Shown: positions 33,249-42,134 of the stretch, one piece after another
Layout: the number at the start of each line of letters is the position of its first letter
Position numbering within the stretch: the stretch's first letter is position 1
NCBI GenBank assembly: GCA_947174805.1
Contig: CAMWKH010000009.1
Span: 1-64,000 of the forward strand
Length of the DNA: 64,000 nt
Origin: an uncultured Roseburia sp.
GTDB taxonomy: Bacteria; Bacillota; Clostridia; Lachnospirales; Lachnospiraceae
Direction: 5' to 3'
Translations under genes and position numbers: made by a program
Notes under the pieces: generated by a model
What the model was told of the DNA's origin: nothing
Seen by the model: only the letters and a program-made list of their open reading frames with translations
Database searches by the model: none

Positions 33249-34919
33249 ATGGAACACGAAACAGAATCCCGCAACTTTATTGAGCAGATTATTGATAAGG
33301 ATATATCGGAGGGACACTGCAGGGAAGTACATACAAGATTCCCACCGGAGCCAAACGGTTATCTTCATATCGGACATGCCAAGTCTATCCTGTTAAATTA
33401 CGGCCTGGCAAAGGAATACGGGGGAAAGTTTCATCTCCGTTTTGATGATACAAATCCCACAAAAGAAAAAGTAGAGTTTGTGGACTCCATAAAGGAAGAT
33501 GTGAAATGGCTTGGGGCGGACTGGGAAGAGCGGCTGTTTTTTGCCTCAGAGTATTTTGACCAGATGTATGAGGCCGCAGTGAAGCTGATTAAAAAGGGAA
33601 AGGCTTATGTCTCAGATTTGACTGCGGAGGAGATTCGGGAATACAGGGGAACACTGACAGATCCGGGAAAAGACGACCCAAGCGCAGGCAGGAGCGTGGA
33701 AGAAAACCTGCGGTTATTTGAAGAGATGAAAGAGGGCAGATACAAAGACGGGGAGAAAGTGCTCCGGGCCAGAATTGATATGTCCTCCCCCAATATCAAC
33801 ATGCGGGACCCGGTGATTTACCGGGTGGCACATATGGAGCACCACAATACAAAGGACAAGTGGTGTATTTATCCCATGTATGATTTTGCCCATCCCATTG
33901 AGGACGCCATCGAGGGAATTACCCACTCCATTTGTACCCTGGAGTTTGAGGACCACAGGCCCCTTTACGACTGGGTGGTGCGGGAACTTCAGTATGAGTA
34001 CCCGCCAAAACAGATAGAATTTGCTAAATTGTATCTCACAAACGTGGTGACCGGAAAGCGTTATATCAAGCGTCTGGTGGAGGAGGGCATCGTGGACGGC
34101 TGGGACGACCCCAGGCTTGTGTCCATTGCAGCCCTGCGGAGGAGAGGCTTTACCCCGGAATCCATCCAGCGTTTTGTGGAGCTCTGCGGTATTTCAAAGA
34201 GCAACAGTTCCGTGGACTACGCCATGTTAGAGTATTGTATCCGTGAGGATTTAAAATTAAAGAGAGCCAGGGTGATGGCGGTGCTTGACCCCATTAAAGT
34301 GGTGATTGACAATTATCCCATAGGGCAGACGGAGGAACTTACCATTGTAAATAACATGGAAAATGAAGCCTTGGGAAGCCATACCGTTACTTTTGAGCGG
34401 GAGATTTATATTGACAGGGAGGACTTTATGGAAGTGCCCCCGAAAAAATATTTCCGCATGTTTCCGGGGAATGAAGTCCGCCTGATGCAGGCATACTTTG
34501 TCACCTGCAACAGTTTTATAAAAGACGAAAACGGAAAGGTGACTGAGATTCACTGTACCTATGACCCTGCCAGCAAGGGAGGCAACAGCCCGGACGGAAG
34601 AAAAGTGAAGGGCACGATCCACTGGGTACCTGTTTCCACCGCAAAAAAAGTGGAGGTCCGCCTTTACGAAAATATTGTGGACGAGGAACTTGGGGTTTAC
34701 AACAAGGACGGAAGTTTGAATTTAAATCCCAACTCCCTTACAGTTTTAGATAATTGCTATGTGGAGCCATTTGCGGCGGATGCAGAAGCCTACGACAGTT
34801 TTCAGTTTGTCAGGCAGGGATATTTTTGTGTGGATGCCAAAGACAGTACCCCAGGGAACCCGGTGTTTAACCGTATCGTATCTTTAAAGAGTTCCTATAA
34901 ACTGCCAGATACAAAATAG
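33249..34919 (+). CDS. glnS: Glutaminyl-tRNA synthetase
   Basis: A 556-residue class I aminoacyl-tRNA synthetase for glutamine. The HIGH signature is [17 protein letters not shown], the Rossmann core includes [12 protein letters not shown], the KMSKS-like loop reads [10 protein letters not shown], and two C-terminal anticodon-binding beta barrels follow ([27 protein letters not shown]). The presence of GlnRS shows that tRNA-Gln can be charged directly, although many Clostridia also carry GatCAB. Its start has GGAAGGAAAG at 33228-33237. Two further genes follow closely. Confidence 0.95.
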   Translation: MEHETESRNFIEQIIDKDISEGHCREVHTRFPPEPNGYLHIGHAKSILLNYGLAKEYGGKFHLRFDDTNPTKEKVEFVDSIKEDVKWLGADWEERLFFASEYFDQMYEAAVKLIKKGKAYVSDLTAEEIREYRGTLTDPGKDDPSAGRSVEENLRLFEEMKEGRYKDGEKVLRARIDMSSPNINMRDPVIYRVAHMEHHNTKDKWCIYPMYDFAHPIEDAIEGITHSICTLEFEDHRPLYDWVVRELQYEYPPKQIEFAKLYLTNVVTGKRYIKRLVEEGIVDGWDDPRLVSIAALRRRGFTPESIQRFVELCGISKSNSSVDYAMLEYCIREDLKLKRARVMAVLDPIKVVIDNYPIGQTEELTIVNNMENEALGSHTVTFEREIYIDREDFMEVPPKKYFRMFPGNEVRLMQAYFVTCNSFIKDENGKVTEIHCTYDPASKGGNSPDGRKVKGTIHWVPVSTAKKVEVRLYENIVDEELGVYNKDGSLNLNPNSLTVLDNCYVEPFAADAEAYDSFQFVRQGYFCVDAKDSTPGNPVFNRIVSLKSSYKLPDTK

Positions 34920-34934
34920 CATGGAGGAAAAAAT

Positions 34935-35798
34935 ATGAATTTACTATCAGGATTAGAGAAATTTGGTTTAAATGTGGAGAAAATAGATAAGGATTTGTTT
35001 AGGGAGGAGTTTGAAAAGCAGAACAACAAGCCAAAGTCCAAAATACAGCCCCCTCCCGCTGAAAAAGATTTTCTCTACAATAAAAAAATTACTTGTACTG
35101 TGTGCCGGGATCCCTTTGACGTGAAAATTGTGAAAAGTGCAAGACTCAGACGCATGGAGCCGGATTTTGACCTTCGTCCCAGGTATCATGATATTGACCC
35201 GGTGAAGTATGATGTGTATTCCTGCCCTCACTGCGGTTATACGGCTATGCCACGCTATTTTGAGCACCTCACCAAAGGGCAGATTGAACTGATAAAGACA
35301 GAAATCTGTGATAATTTTGTGTTTCCCACTGAGGATGAGCCGGAAACCTATGATTTGGAAACTGCCATCATCCGCTATAAGCTGGCAATGTTTACTTCCA
35401 TTACCAAACATGCCAGGGACAGCGAGATTGCCTATACCTGTTTAAAAATTGCCTGGCTGTACCGGGATTTGCTCAAAGAGATGCCGGAGACGAATGCAGA
35501 GGAAATCGCTGCAAAAAAAGAGGCAGCGGACCTGCAGGCAGAGTTTTACAAGGAGGCCTTTGAGGGATTCCAAAAAGCAATTTCTTCCGAGGATTTCCCC
35601 ATTTGCGGAATGGACAGCTACACCATGGATTATCTGATGGCGTGCCTTGCCTTCCACTTTAAACAGTATTCCTATGCGTCGAAATCCATCAGCAATATAC
35701 TCTCTTCCCAGACGGCCCAGAGGAGGATTAAGGATAAAGCCCTGGATTTAAAAGAGGATATCGTGAATGCCATTAAAAAAGAGACAGCGGGAAAATAG
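34935..35798 (+). CDS. DUF2225 family protein
   Basis: A 287-residue cytoplasmic protein. The N-terminal part has two zinc-type pairs, CTVCRDPF (about residue 55) and CPHCGYTAMPRYFEHL (about residue 97), and the DLRPRYHDIDPVKYDVYSC block that defines DUF2225. The C-terminal half is helical and resembles tetratricopeptide repeats (SEIAYTCLKIAWLYRDL, EFYKEAFEGFQKAI). Function unknown. GGAGGAAAA at 34922-34930 is the ribosome binding site; it follows glnS by 15 bases. Confidence 0.85.
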   Translation: MNLLSGLEKFGLNVEKIDKDLFREEFEKQNNKPKSKIQPPPAEKDFLYNKKITCTVCRDPFDVKIVKSARLRRMEPDFDLRPRYHDIDPVKYDVYSCPHCGYTAMPRYFEHLTKGQIELIKTEICDNFVFPTEDEPETYDLETAIIRYKLAMFTSITKHARDSEIAYTCLKIAWLYRDLLKEMPETNAEEIAAKKEAADLQAEFYKEAFEGFQKAISSEDFPICGMDSYTMDYLMACLAFHFKQYSYASKSISNILSSQTAQRRIKDKALDLKEDIVNAIKKETAGK

Positions 35799-35806
35799 GA
35801 GAAGCT

Positions 35807-37219
35807 ATGACAGAATTAATGATTCCTTTGGACAGTGATTCTGCCAGGCCGCTGTATCAGCAAGTTTATGAATATATCAGAAAAGAGATAGCAGACGGTA
35901 AGATTTCCTTTGGGGAAAAATTACCGTCTACTCGTTTATTGGCAAAGCATCTTTTCTTGTCCCGGAGTACCGTGGAAGCTGCCTATGAACAGCTTCTTGC
36001 GGAGGGGTATATCGAGGCAAAGGAGAGGCGGGGATATTTTGCCAGCGATATTTCAAAACTTTATCTGGAAGGAGCGGGGCAGGAGGAGAGAAAAAACCAG
36101 ATTGTTTTAAGGACAGAAGAAAAAGAGAATTATAAAGTCGTTTTTTCCCCGGAGGGAAGTGAAATGGATTATTTTCCCTACGGGGTGTGGAGAAAAATTT
36201 CCAAAGAATTATTATCCGGGGACAATCCGGGACTGTTTCTGCCCGGGGAGGCAGCTGGGGAAGAAGCACTTCGTGAAGCTGTCTGCCGCTATCTCCACCA
36301 TGCCAGAGGGGTAAACGCCTCTCCGGAACAAATTGTGGTGGGGGCGGGAAATGAGTATCTTTTAATTCTCCTGGCACAGGTTTTGGGAGAAAAAAAGAAA
36401 GTTGCAATGGAAAATCCTACATATCTTAAGGCGTATTATACCTTTTCCCATATGCACTATGAAATTTGCCCCATTGGGATGGACGGCGGGGGGATGCTCT
36501 TAGAGGAAGTGGAAAGAGAAAACCCGGATATTGTATACACCATGCCCTCCCATCAATTTCCCATGGGAGTGGTTATGCCTATGAAGCGCAGGCTGGAACT
36601 TCTGCACTGGGCCTTAGCCGGAAGGGAACGGTATATTATTGAGGACGACCATGACAGTGAGTTTCGTTACCGTGGGAAGCCCATTCCCTCCCTTCAGGGA
36701 AGCGACAGGAAAGGAAGTGTGATTTATATAGGGACATTTTCTAAAAGCATCAGCCCCTCCCTCCGTGTCAGCTATATGGTGCTGCCGGAGGGGCTTTTGG
36801 AGAGATACCATAGAAACTGCGGCTTTTATGCCTCCACCGTGCCAAAGGAGCAGCAGCTAAAACTAACCGCATTTTTTAGCCAGGGGCATTTTGAGCGGTA
36901 CTTAAACCGTATGCGGGGAATTTACAAAGGAAAACATGACTATCTCTTAGGGATTTTGCGGAAAGAACCCTGGGTGCATAAGATTTACGGGGACAATGCG
37001 GGAATGCATCTCTTAGTGGAGGTGGATTCGGCATTGTCCCAGGAGGAAATTGTAAACAGGGCAAAAGAAAATGGGGTTTTTGTGTATACTCTGGAGGAGT
37101 ATCAGATACCGGGAAGCGTGTTGAAGGCAAAAAAAACCACATTACTTTTGGGTTACGGGGGATTAAAGGAGAAACAGATGCAGTGTGGAGTGGAAATTCT
37201 CCGGGAGATTGTGAGGTGA
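35807..37219 (+). CDS. PdxR/MocR-type regulator (GntR HTH fused to aminotransferase)
   Basis: A 470-residue MocR-family regulator. The N-terminal GntR winged helix (residues 1-75) has ARPLYQQVYEYIRKEIADG, LPSTRLLAKHLFLSRSTV and AEGYIEAKERRGYF. The rest is a type I aminotransferase-like domain with the PLP lysine in GTFSKSISPSLRVSYM. Family members sense PLP or amino-compounds and regulate pyridoxal, GABA or taurine genes. No pdx gene is nearby, so the target is unknown. It starts nine bases after the DUF2225 gene. Confidence 0.9.
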   Translation: MTELMIPLDSDSARPLYQQVYEYIRKEIADGKISFGEKLPSTRLLAKHLFLSRSTVEAAYEQLLAEGYIEAKERRGYFASDISKLYLEGAGQEERKNQIVLRTEEKENYKVVFSPEGSEMDYFPYGVWRKISKELLSGDNPGLFLPGEAAGEEALREAVCRYLHHARGVNASPEQIVVGAGNEYLLILLAQVLGEKKKVAMENPTYLKAYYTFSHMHYEICPIGMDGGGMLLEEVERENPDIVYTMPSHQFPMGVVMPMKRRLELLHWALAGRERYIIEDDHDSEFRYRGKPIPSLQGSDRKGSVIYIGTFSKSISPSLRVSYMVLPEGLLERYHRNCGFYASTVPKEQQLKLTAFFSQGHFERYLNRMRGIYKGKHDYLLGILRKEPWVHKIYGDNAGMHLLVEVDSALSQEEIVNRAKENGVFVYTLEEYQIPGSVLKAKKTTLLLGYGGLKEKQMQCGVEILREIVR

Positions 37220-37223
37220 AGCA

Positions 37224-37451
37224 ATGTTTTTTAAGAAGGGGAAAAAGCCAGGCGGTTTGGAGTTGAAAACTTTTGACAGGGAGAAACAGATACCTGTGCT
37301 AAGGTGCAGTATCTGCAATGGGGAACAGGTGGCTGGGTTTAAAGATAAAGACACTGGGAAGTTCCATGAGGCGGCTTTTATACGCAGTGAGAAGGAACTG
37401 AAAGAATTTATGGAGGCTTATGGGATTGAGAGGATTACGAAGGAGTATTAA
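37224..37451 (+). CDS. Uncharacterised 75-residue protein
   Basis: A small basic protein with RCSICNGEQVAGFKDKDTGKFH in the centre, a single C-x-x-C pair and a helical end KELKEFMEAYGIERITKEY. One pair of cysteines could bind a metal only as a dimer. GAGGTGA at 37212-37218 is the ribosome binding site and the ATG follows the PdxR stop by four bases, so it is co-translated. Family unknown to me. Confidence 0.75.
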   Translation: MFFKKGKKPGGLELKTFDREKQIPVLRCSICNGEQVAGFKDKDTGKFHEAAFIRSEKELKEFMEAYGIERITKEY

Positions 37452-37463
37452 GGGGATGATACG

Positions 37464-37583
37464 ATGATGTCCATAGCGGTTTGTGATGATGAGATCTTAG
37501 AATGTTTCACCATCTCAAATCTGTATCCTTACATAACAGCAAACAGTCTCTTTGTGACAGAAATCTTATATTATGAAAGCTAG
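37464..37583 (+). pseudogene. Scar of an AgrA-type (LytTR) response regulator
   Basis: A 39-codon open frame starts MMSIAVCDDEILEC, the receiver N-terminus with the acidic Asp pair of AgrA/LytTR response regulators, then continues into unrelated residues and ends SLFVTEILYYES, which resembles the start of a LytTR DNA-binding strand (..EILY.ES). The likely history is an internal deletion joining the first residues to a fragment of the output domain. No histidine kinase or peptide gene remains. It is too short to function. Confidence 0.6.
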
Positions 37584-37643
37584 CGCCGAAATATGAAGCA
37601 GAAGAACAGAATTACAGAATTTTCATATGAGGAGGGCAAGTTC

Positions 37644-38132
37644 ATGAATACAAAGACAATGGAAGGTTTGGTTGGGGCAAGTACAAATATGAAAAACATG
37701 GATACCCCTATGCGGGTATTTAGAGATGCCAGGAGAAGAGGGGACATTTCCGTTATGAAACGCGCCATGGGATATGCGGCGGATTATGCCGAAGAAGCCT
37801 ATGATTATTATGACAAAGCGGAGAAGGGGATGGAGGAGGATGCCAAGGAGGCCAGGGAAAAAGCGAAGGAATTTCAGGAGAAGGCCATACAAAAGCGGAG
37901 AGAGGAGCAGGAGAAGCTGAATGAAAGGCTGGAGAAGCTGAAAGAGCCGGATACAGTGGAGGTAAGCGAAGAGGGAAAAGGAATGTTAGAAGAAAACCCG
38001 GATTTGGCCGGTTCCCTTTCTGGAGAGATAAAATCGGAGAATTCTACGGATATGGTCACTTACACAAAAGACGGAAGGGTAATTCCGGCGTTTCCCGGTG
38101 GGGAGAATATTGACATAGCAGTTACGGATTAA
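37644..38132 (+). CDS. Uncharacterised coiled-coil protein
   Basis: A 162-residue cytoplasmic protein. The first 70 residues (GLVGASTNMKNMDTPMRVFR, MKRAMGYAADYAEEAYDYYD) are followed by a highly charged helix of about 60 residues (AKEAREKAKEFQEKAIQKRR) and a hydrophilic tail with MVTYTKDGRVIPAFPGGEN. ATG 37644 has GAGGAGGGC at 37629-37637; the in-frame ATG at 37593 has no ribosome binding site. The function is unknown; similar small proteins seem frequent in Lachnospiraceae. A long hairpin follows. Confidence 0.75.
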   Translation: MNTKTMEGLVGASTNMKNMDTPMRVFRDARRRGDISVMKRAMGYAADYAEEAYDYYDKAEKGMEEDAKEAREKAKEFQEKAIQKRREEQEKLNERLEKLKEPDTVEVSEEGKGMLEENPDLAGSLSGEIKSENSTDMVTYTKDGRVIPAFPGGENIDIAVTD

Positions 38133-38145
38133 AATATGTGATAAA

Positions 38146-38194
38146 GAGACATGGCTGCAGTATCTGCCTGATACTGCAGCCATGTCCCTCTTTT
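38146..38194. terminator. Strong hairpin terminator after the coiled-coil gene
   Basis: GACATGGCTGCAGTATC (38148-38164) pairs perfectly with GATACTGCAGCCATGTC (38170-38186), 17 bp, followed by CCTCTTTT on the plus strand. It also lies just beyond the end of the minus-strand GH43 gene but the minus-strand T-run is weaker. Confidence 0.85.
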
Positions 38195-38225
38195 CGAGAT
38201 TTTGTGGAGAATCTCTGGTTTTTAC

Positions 38226-41200
38226 TTATTTCTTTTTAAATTTTACCTTTGACGGTACTTTGTTCTTTAACAGCTTTTTGTATGCATTGTACTTTTTCTT
38301 GGGCACCTGGAACGTTGCATTTGATTTGATTCCCTTAAATGCACCGGAACCAACTTTCTTTAATACCGTAGATTTAATTGTCACTTTCTTTAATTTCTTA
38401 CAATTTTGGAAGGCTTTCGTCCCTATGGTTTTTACTTTCTTGTCAAGGGTCACGGATGTGATTGACTTACATCCACGGAATGCATAGTTGCCGATTGTCT
38501 CAAGGCTTGCGCCTAACTTTAATGTTTTTAATCTTGTACAGCCGTCAAATGCACATTTGCCTATGGTTTTTACTTTTTTCGGAATTGTTATGGATGTAAT
38601 TGCCGTACATTTCCGAAATGCATAATTGCCGATTGTCACAAGATTCGTATCTAACTTTACAGTTTTTAACTTTGTACAGTTGTCAAATGCGTTATTGCCG
38701 ATAGTTTTTATATTTTTGCCCAAAGTAATTTTGGTCAGCTTTTTATTTTTCTGGAACGCTTTGTCCGCAATTTTTGTAACTTTGTATGTCACGCCTTCTA
38801 ACGCAACCGTGGCTGGAATTGTGACGCTCTTTGCGTTTTTCGATGCAGGGGCTGTAAACTCAACTTCTGCCGCTCCTGCCTTTGACTTTGTTACTCTAAA
38901 TTTTCCGGCTTTTGTTTTAAACTTTGTGCCGACGGACTTTGGCTTTTCAGTGCTTCCTGTTGAATTATCAAAATCTGCAGGTTTGTTGTACTGTTCAATC
39001 AATCTGGACAGATTCAGATAATCATTGTCCCATCTGGTATTTCTTGTGCTGTTGCCGTCTGGAGCGCCAGTCTTGGTAAATCCAGTATAGATTAATGTAT
39101 CCACATATTGGTAAGGTCCTTCAATGTTTTTACATACGGCGTATCCGATACAGGAACGTCTCCATGTAGAAGATGCGCTGTAGTAGATCATCCATGCGCC
39201 AGTGGAACCGTCCGCCCACTTGTAATCTTTATTCCAGAATACATCCGGTGCCCAGACACCAAGGCGTCCGTCTGAACAGTCTCCGTCATTGTATCCTGCC
39301 CATTTGAATGTCTCTGCAAGATTGTTGATGATATCGCCGTAAATTGATTTCGTCTTCCAATCCCATGCGGCAGATCCCTCTACATTATAATCAGGGGTCA
39401 TCTGCTCCCAGTTGATTAAGTTTTTCGATTTTGCATTGGCAAGGTGGGAACCGAATACATAGTATGTTCCATCTGTGCTCTTTACGATTGAGGGGTCATG
39501 GACAGATACGCGGTTGCCAGGATCTGCTGCGTAATGCTCTGTCACTTCTTCTTCTAACATATCTGCAAGCTCGTCTGTCTCTTCTGCCAGATCAGCTGCA
39601 TCAGCCGCTTTTGCCTTTGCTTTTGCCTGACCGCCGGTTGTTGTATATAGGTTTTGTATATCACTGGCAGTCAAGGTTCCGTCATAGACAACCACATTGT
39701 CAAACATTGCATTTTCAATGTCCCGGTCAACCCATGGGGAACCGGAACCGATGCGGACATCGTCTGCTGTCTGAATCGTATTACTGCCCGTAAAGCATGC
39801 CGTCAGATCTCCTGTCTTAGAAGCGTCGAGCTGGCCGTCCAGCCAAATCTGGACTCCTGATGAATTAATGCTGTACGCTACATGATGCCACTTACTGTCC
39901 CTTATCGCATTGGAATGTGCCTCCTCATTGGTTGGCTCGTCAATGTATCCTCCGTTTGCATTGATACGGCCGATTAGGTTCACGCCAAGCCTGGTCATGG
40001 GATAAGTGCTGTTTTTCATGGCGTTAAACAATGCGCTGTGTTCAAAAATGTTCGGTTCACATTTTACCCACATGGCAACTGTAAAACCCTTCTCCTTAAC
40101 ATTTGCCAATGTAGCTGCCGGAAGTTTCAGGTAGTTTTGATTAAAAACTTCTGTTGGGCTTGTAATCTGAAGAACATTGCCCCGGGTATTGTCGCCTGAG
40201 GCTACAATATTTGCAGTTCCCTTTAATTCTGCCGCTTCGCTAAGGGTAGATCCTGCTTGAGCCGGTATCTGACCGTCTGCCGGGTTGCCGCTTACCGAAT
40301 CAAAATCATATCCACAGATCACGGTGGGCTGGGACGGAACGGTAATGGTAAAAGTTTTTGTTTGGCTTTTCTCTCCTGACGTCATTGTTGCAGTCAGTGT
40401 TACCGTTACATCACTTGCCCCTCTGGTCACAACGCCGGTATTGGATAATGCGCCAGTATTGGAACTGCTCCATGCAATATCCACACCTTTTACTTTTGTG
40501 GGAAGGGTAATATTCTCATTTGCTACGGAAGGTATGGATTTGCCTAACTCAGCTTCAGCCAGCCCAATCTTTACCTCGTCTGTCAGCTTAAGGGCAGAAC
40601 CCCAGAGAGATTCGTTATTATTGCCGATTGCCGTAAAGGTCATAACCGCACTCTTTTGTGCCGTTTCGTCCTGCTGTTCAAAGAATACTCCCTTAAATGT
40701 TACGCCGTCTGCTGTGATTGTCACATAATCATACCCCGGTCCCGGCTTCTTTGACCATGTACCTGTCATCTCGCCGGATACTGTTCCGCCCTGAGCCAAA
40801 GTAATGATCTTTGACTGGAGCATTTCGCCGTCGGAGGTTTTGCCGTGGTTGATTACCTCATAGTCCCCAAGCACCTTAGCATCGTCATAATGTCCGATCT
40901 TCTCATTCCGGTATTCATACACCGCAGTCACCGGCCAGTTATCTTCATTCAGGAACTGCTGGCGCACTCTCAGTTCATGGCGCTCTGTTTGATTTTCCGG
41001 CTCGTCAAATCTCTGGTGGAAGAAAAGATAACGGGAACTGTCGTCATCAATTAATGCGGAGTTGTGGCCTGCCGCACGGTAACCCGGCTGATTTAAGAAC
41101 CGGTAATTGCCGATTAACTTCACACCATAGTCATTGCTGTTCTTACCGCTGTTTGCCGCATTGTTGCCCGCTGCGTCCAGATACGGGCCATAGACATTTT

Positions 41201-41714
41201 TCGAGCGGAACAGACGCATGTTATAACCGCCCTTTGCCGTCAGGCCGCCGTAGGTCTCATACAGCCAGTAATACCCTGTGGCAGGGTCGTAATCGATAAA
41301 AGGCGCTTCGCCGGATTCGTGATTGCCTCCCGCGATGTGCGTTCCAAAGTAACGATCCACCCTGTTGCCGCTTGTGGGCTCTACGCCATCCACTCCGGGA
41401 TAGATAGCCTGTCCTGTTTCCTTGTCCACTTCCAGGATAAACAATCCACCCGACCATGAACCATACACCATGTACAGCTTATTGTCTGCACCGTAAAACA
41501 TGGTTGGATCAATGGCATTTGGCGCTTTGCTGTTGTTCCAGTCTCCGTCTGCGGTAAACCATTCATCGCTGATTTCTTTGAAACCATTCCGCTCCAATGC
41601 CCCCCCCCGGTATTTTTCGGGGGTAACCGCCGCTTCTGCCGGAACGGCAGATGACACCAGCATGACTGCTGCCATAGCGCCTGTCAATACACGTAGAAAC
41701 TTTTTCTTTTTCAT
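38226..41714 (-). CDS. Secreted arabinanase-like protein with permuted GH43, LamG and LRR domains
   Basis: A 1162-residue secreted protein. Signal peptide 1-28 (VSSAVPAEAA). Residues about 45-275 are the C-terminal half of a GH43 arabinanase-type propeller: KAPNAIDPTMFY (Asp69), SGEAPFIDY (acid Glu136), AAGHNSALIDDD. Residues 280-380 look like the family's accessory beta-sandwich; 385-460 an Ig-like domain (IAWSSSNTGALSNTGVVT); 465-695 a LamG domain (WHHVAYSINSSGVQIWLDG). The N-terminal half of GH43 follows at 735-910: VHDPSIVKSTDGTYYVFGSH (base Asp740) to LNLSRLIEQ. Residues 925-1162 are BspA-type leucine-rich repeats (KTIGNNAFDNCTKLKTVKL). The two halves together cover one catalytic domain in reversed order. 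AAAGGAGGAG is the ribosome binding site. Confidence 0.88.
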   Translation of the reverse strand: MKKKKFLRVLTGAMAAVMLVSSAVPAEAAVTPEKYRGGALERNGFKEISDEWFTADGDWNNSKAPNAIDPTMFYGADNKLYMVYGSWSGGLFILEVDKETGQAIYPGVDGVEPTSGNRVDRYFGTHIAGGNHESGEAPFIDYDPATGYYWLYETYGGLTAKGGYNMRLFRSKNVYGPYLDAAGNNAANSGKNSNDYGVKLIGNYRFLNQPGYRAAGHNSALIDDDSSRYLFFHQRFDEPENQTERHELRVRQQFLNEDNWPVTAVYEYRNEKIGHYDDAKVLGDYEVINHGKTSDGEMLQSKIITLAQGGTVSGEMTGTWSKKPGPGYDYVTITADGVTFKGVFFEQQDETAQKSAVMTFTAIGNNNESLWGSALKLTDEVKIGLAEAELGKSIPSVANENITLPTKVKGVDIAWSSSNTGALSNTGVVTRGASDVTVTLTATMTSGEKSQTKTFTITVPSQPTVICGYDFDSVSGNPADGQIPAQAGSTLSEAAELKGTANIVASGDNTRGNVLQITSPTEVFNQNYLKLPAATLANVKEKGFTVAMWVKCEPNIFEHSALFNAMKNSTYPMTRLGVNLIGRINANGGYIDEPTNEEAHSNAIRDSKWHHVAYSINSSGVQIWLDGQLDASKTGDLTACFTGSNTIQTADDVRIGSGSPWVDRDIENAMFDNVVVYDGTLTASDIQNLYTTTGGQAKAKAKAADAADLAEETDELADMLEEEVTEHYAADPGNRVSVHDPSIVKSTDGTYYVFGSHLANAKSKNLINWEQMTPDYNVEGSAAWDWKTKSIYGDIINNLAETFKWAGYNDGDCSDGRLGVWAPDVFWNKDYKWADGSTGAWMIYYSASSTWRRSCIGYAVCKNIEGPYQYVDTLIYTGFTKTGAPDGNSTRNTRWDNDYLNLSRLIEQYNKPADFDNSTGSTEKPKSVGTKFKTKAGKFRVTKSKAGAAEVEFTAPASKNAKSVTIPATVALEGVTYKVTKIADKAFQKNKKLTKITLGKNIKTIGNNAFDNCTKLKTVKLDTNLVTIGNYAFRKCTAITSITIPKKVKTIGKCAFDGCTRLKTLKLGASLETIGNYAFRGCKSITSVTLDKKVKTIGTKAFQNCKKLKKVTIKSTVLKKVGSGAFKGIKSNATFQVPKKKYNAYKKLLKNKVPSKVKFKKK

Positions 41715-41750
41715 CTTGCTCCTCCTTTAATTGTTAGTTTTAGTTCGAGT

Positions 41751-41790
41751 TTAGATTATTTTAAAATAATTTAAACTATTTTGAACTATT
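41751..41790 (-). repeat. Four tandem AT-rich decamers between promoter and GH43 gene
   Basis: On the plus strand TTAGATTATT, TTAAAATAAT, TTAAACTATT and TTGAACTATT follow each other exactly every 10 bases, including a perfect palindrome ATTATTTTAAAATAAT at 41755-41770. Helical phasing suggests an operator array or intrinsic bend. Confidence 0.7.
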
Positions 41791-41793
41791 TAA

Positions 41794-41822
41794 AATATAC
41801 AATTATAAATAAACAAAATCAA
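41794..41822 (-). promoter_or_regulatory. Sigma-A promoter of the GH43 gene
   Basis: Minus strand TTGATT (41817-41822), 17 bases, TATATT (41794-41799). Transcription would start near 41787, giving a leader of about 70 bases that contains the decamers. Confidence 0.7.
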
Positions 41823-42026
41823 GGTGTTTTCGTTAGAATCTATAAATATCGTCGTTTTTCATAATTTTATTTGTCGTTTTTATACAAAACTTACAATTTG
41901 ACTTTAAAATTATATCTGATAGGAGATGTGAGACAGGGCATGTTTGCTTTTTTATTACAATAGCTGCTGTTATGGTTGTGTGATGATAACCATACGTTTC
42001 GTTAGGGGTAATTGGGTAGAGAATAA

Positions 42027-42072
42027 AAATGGGCGGCAGGAAGATTTTTAAGTTTTCTTCCTGCCGCCATGA
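42027..42072 (-). terminator. Terminator of argG
   Basis: GGCGGCAGGAAGA pairs with TCTTCCTGCCGCC (13 bp; arms 42032-42044 and 42056-42068); on the minus strand it is followed by CATTTTTATT. It lies about 65 bases beyond the argG stop. Confidence 0.85.
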
Positions 42073-42134
42073 ATATCAGAGACAAATGATACATAGGGTT
42101 GGTCCTTACGGTGCGCTCCAATTAGAAATTTGTT

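Noticed and set aside
38420..38900. Repeats in the GH43 gene as a mobile element or recombination site
   Set aside because: They are diverged coding copies of BspA-type leucine-rich repeats.
39431..39793. Plus-strand frames antisense to the GH43 gene
   Set aside because: No ribosome binding sites and leucine/histidine-rich shadow composition.
41823..42026. Searched for a small gene or RNA between the GH43 promoter and the argG terminator
   Set aside because: AT-rich with no start plus ribosome binding site and no stable hairpin; nothing supportable.
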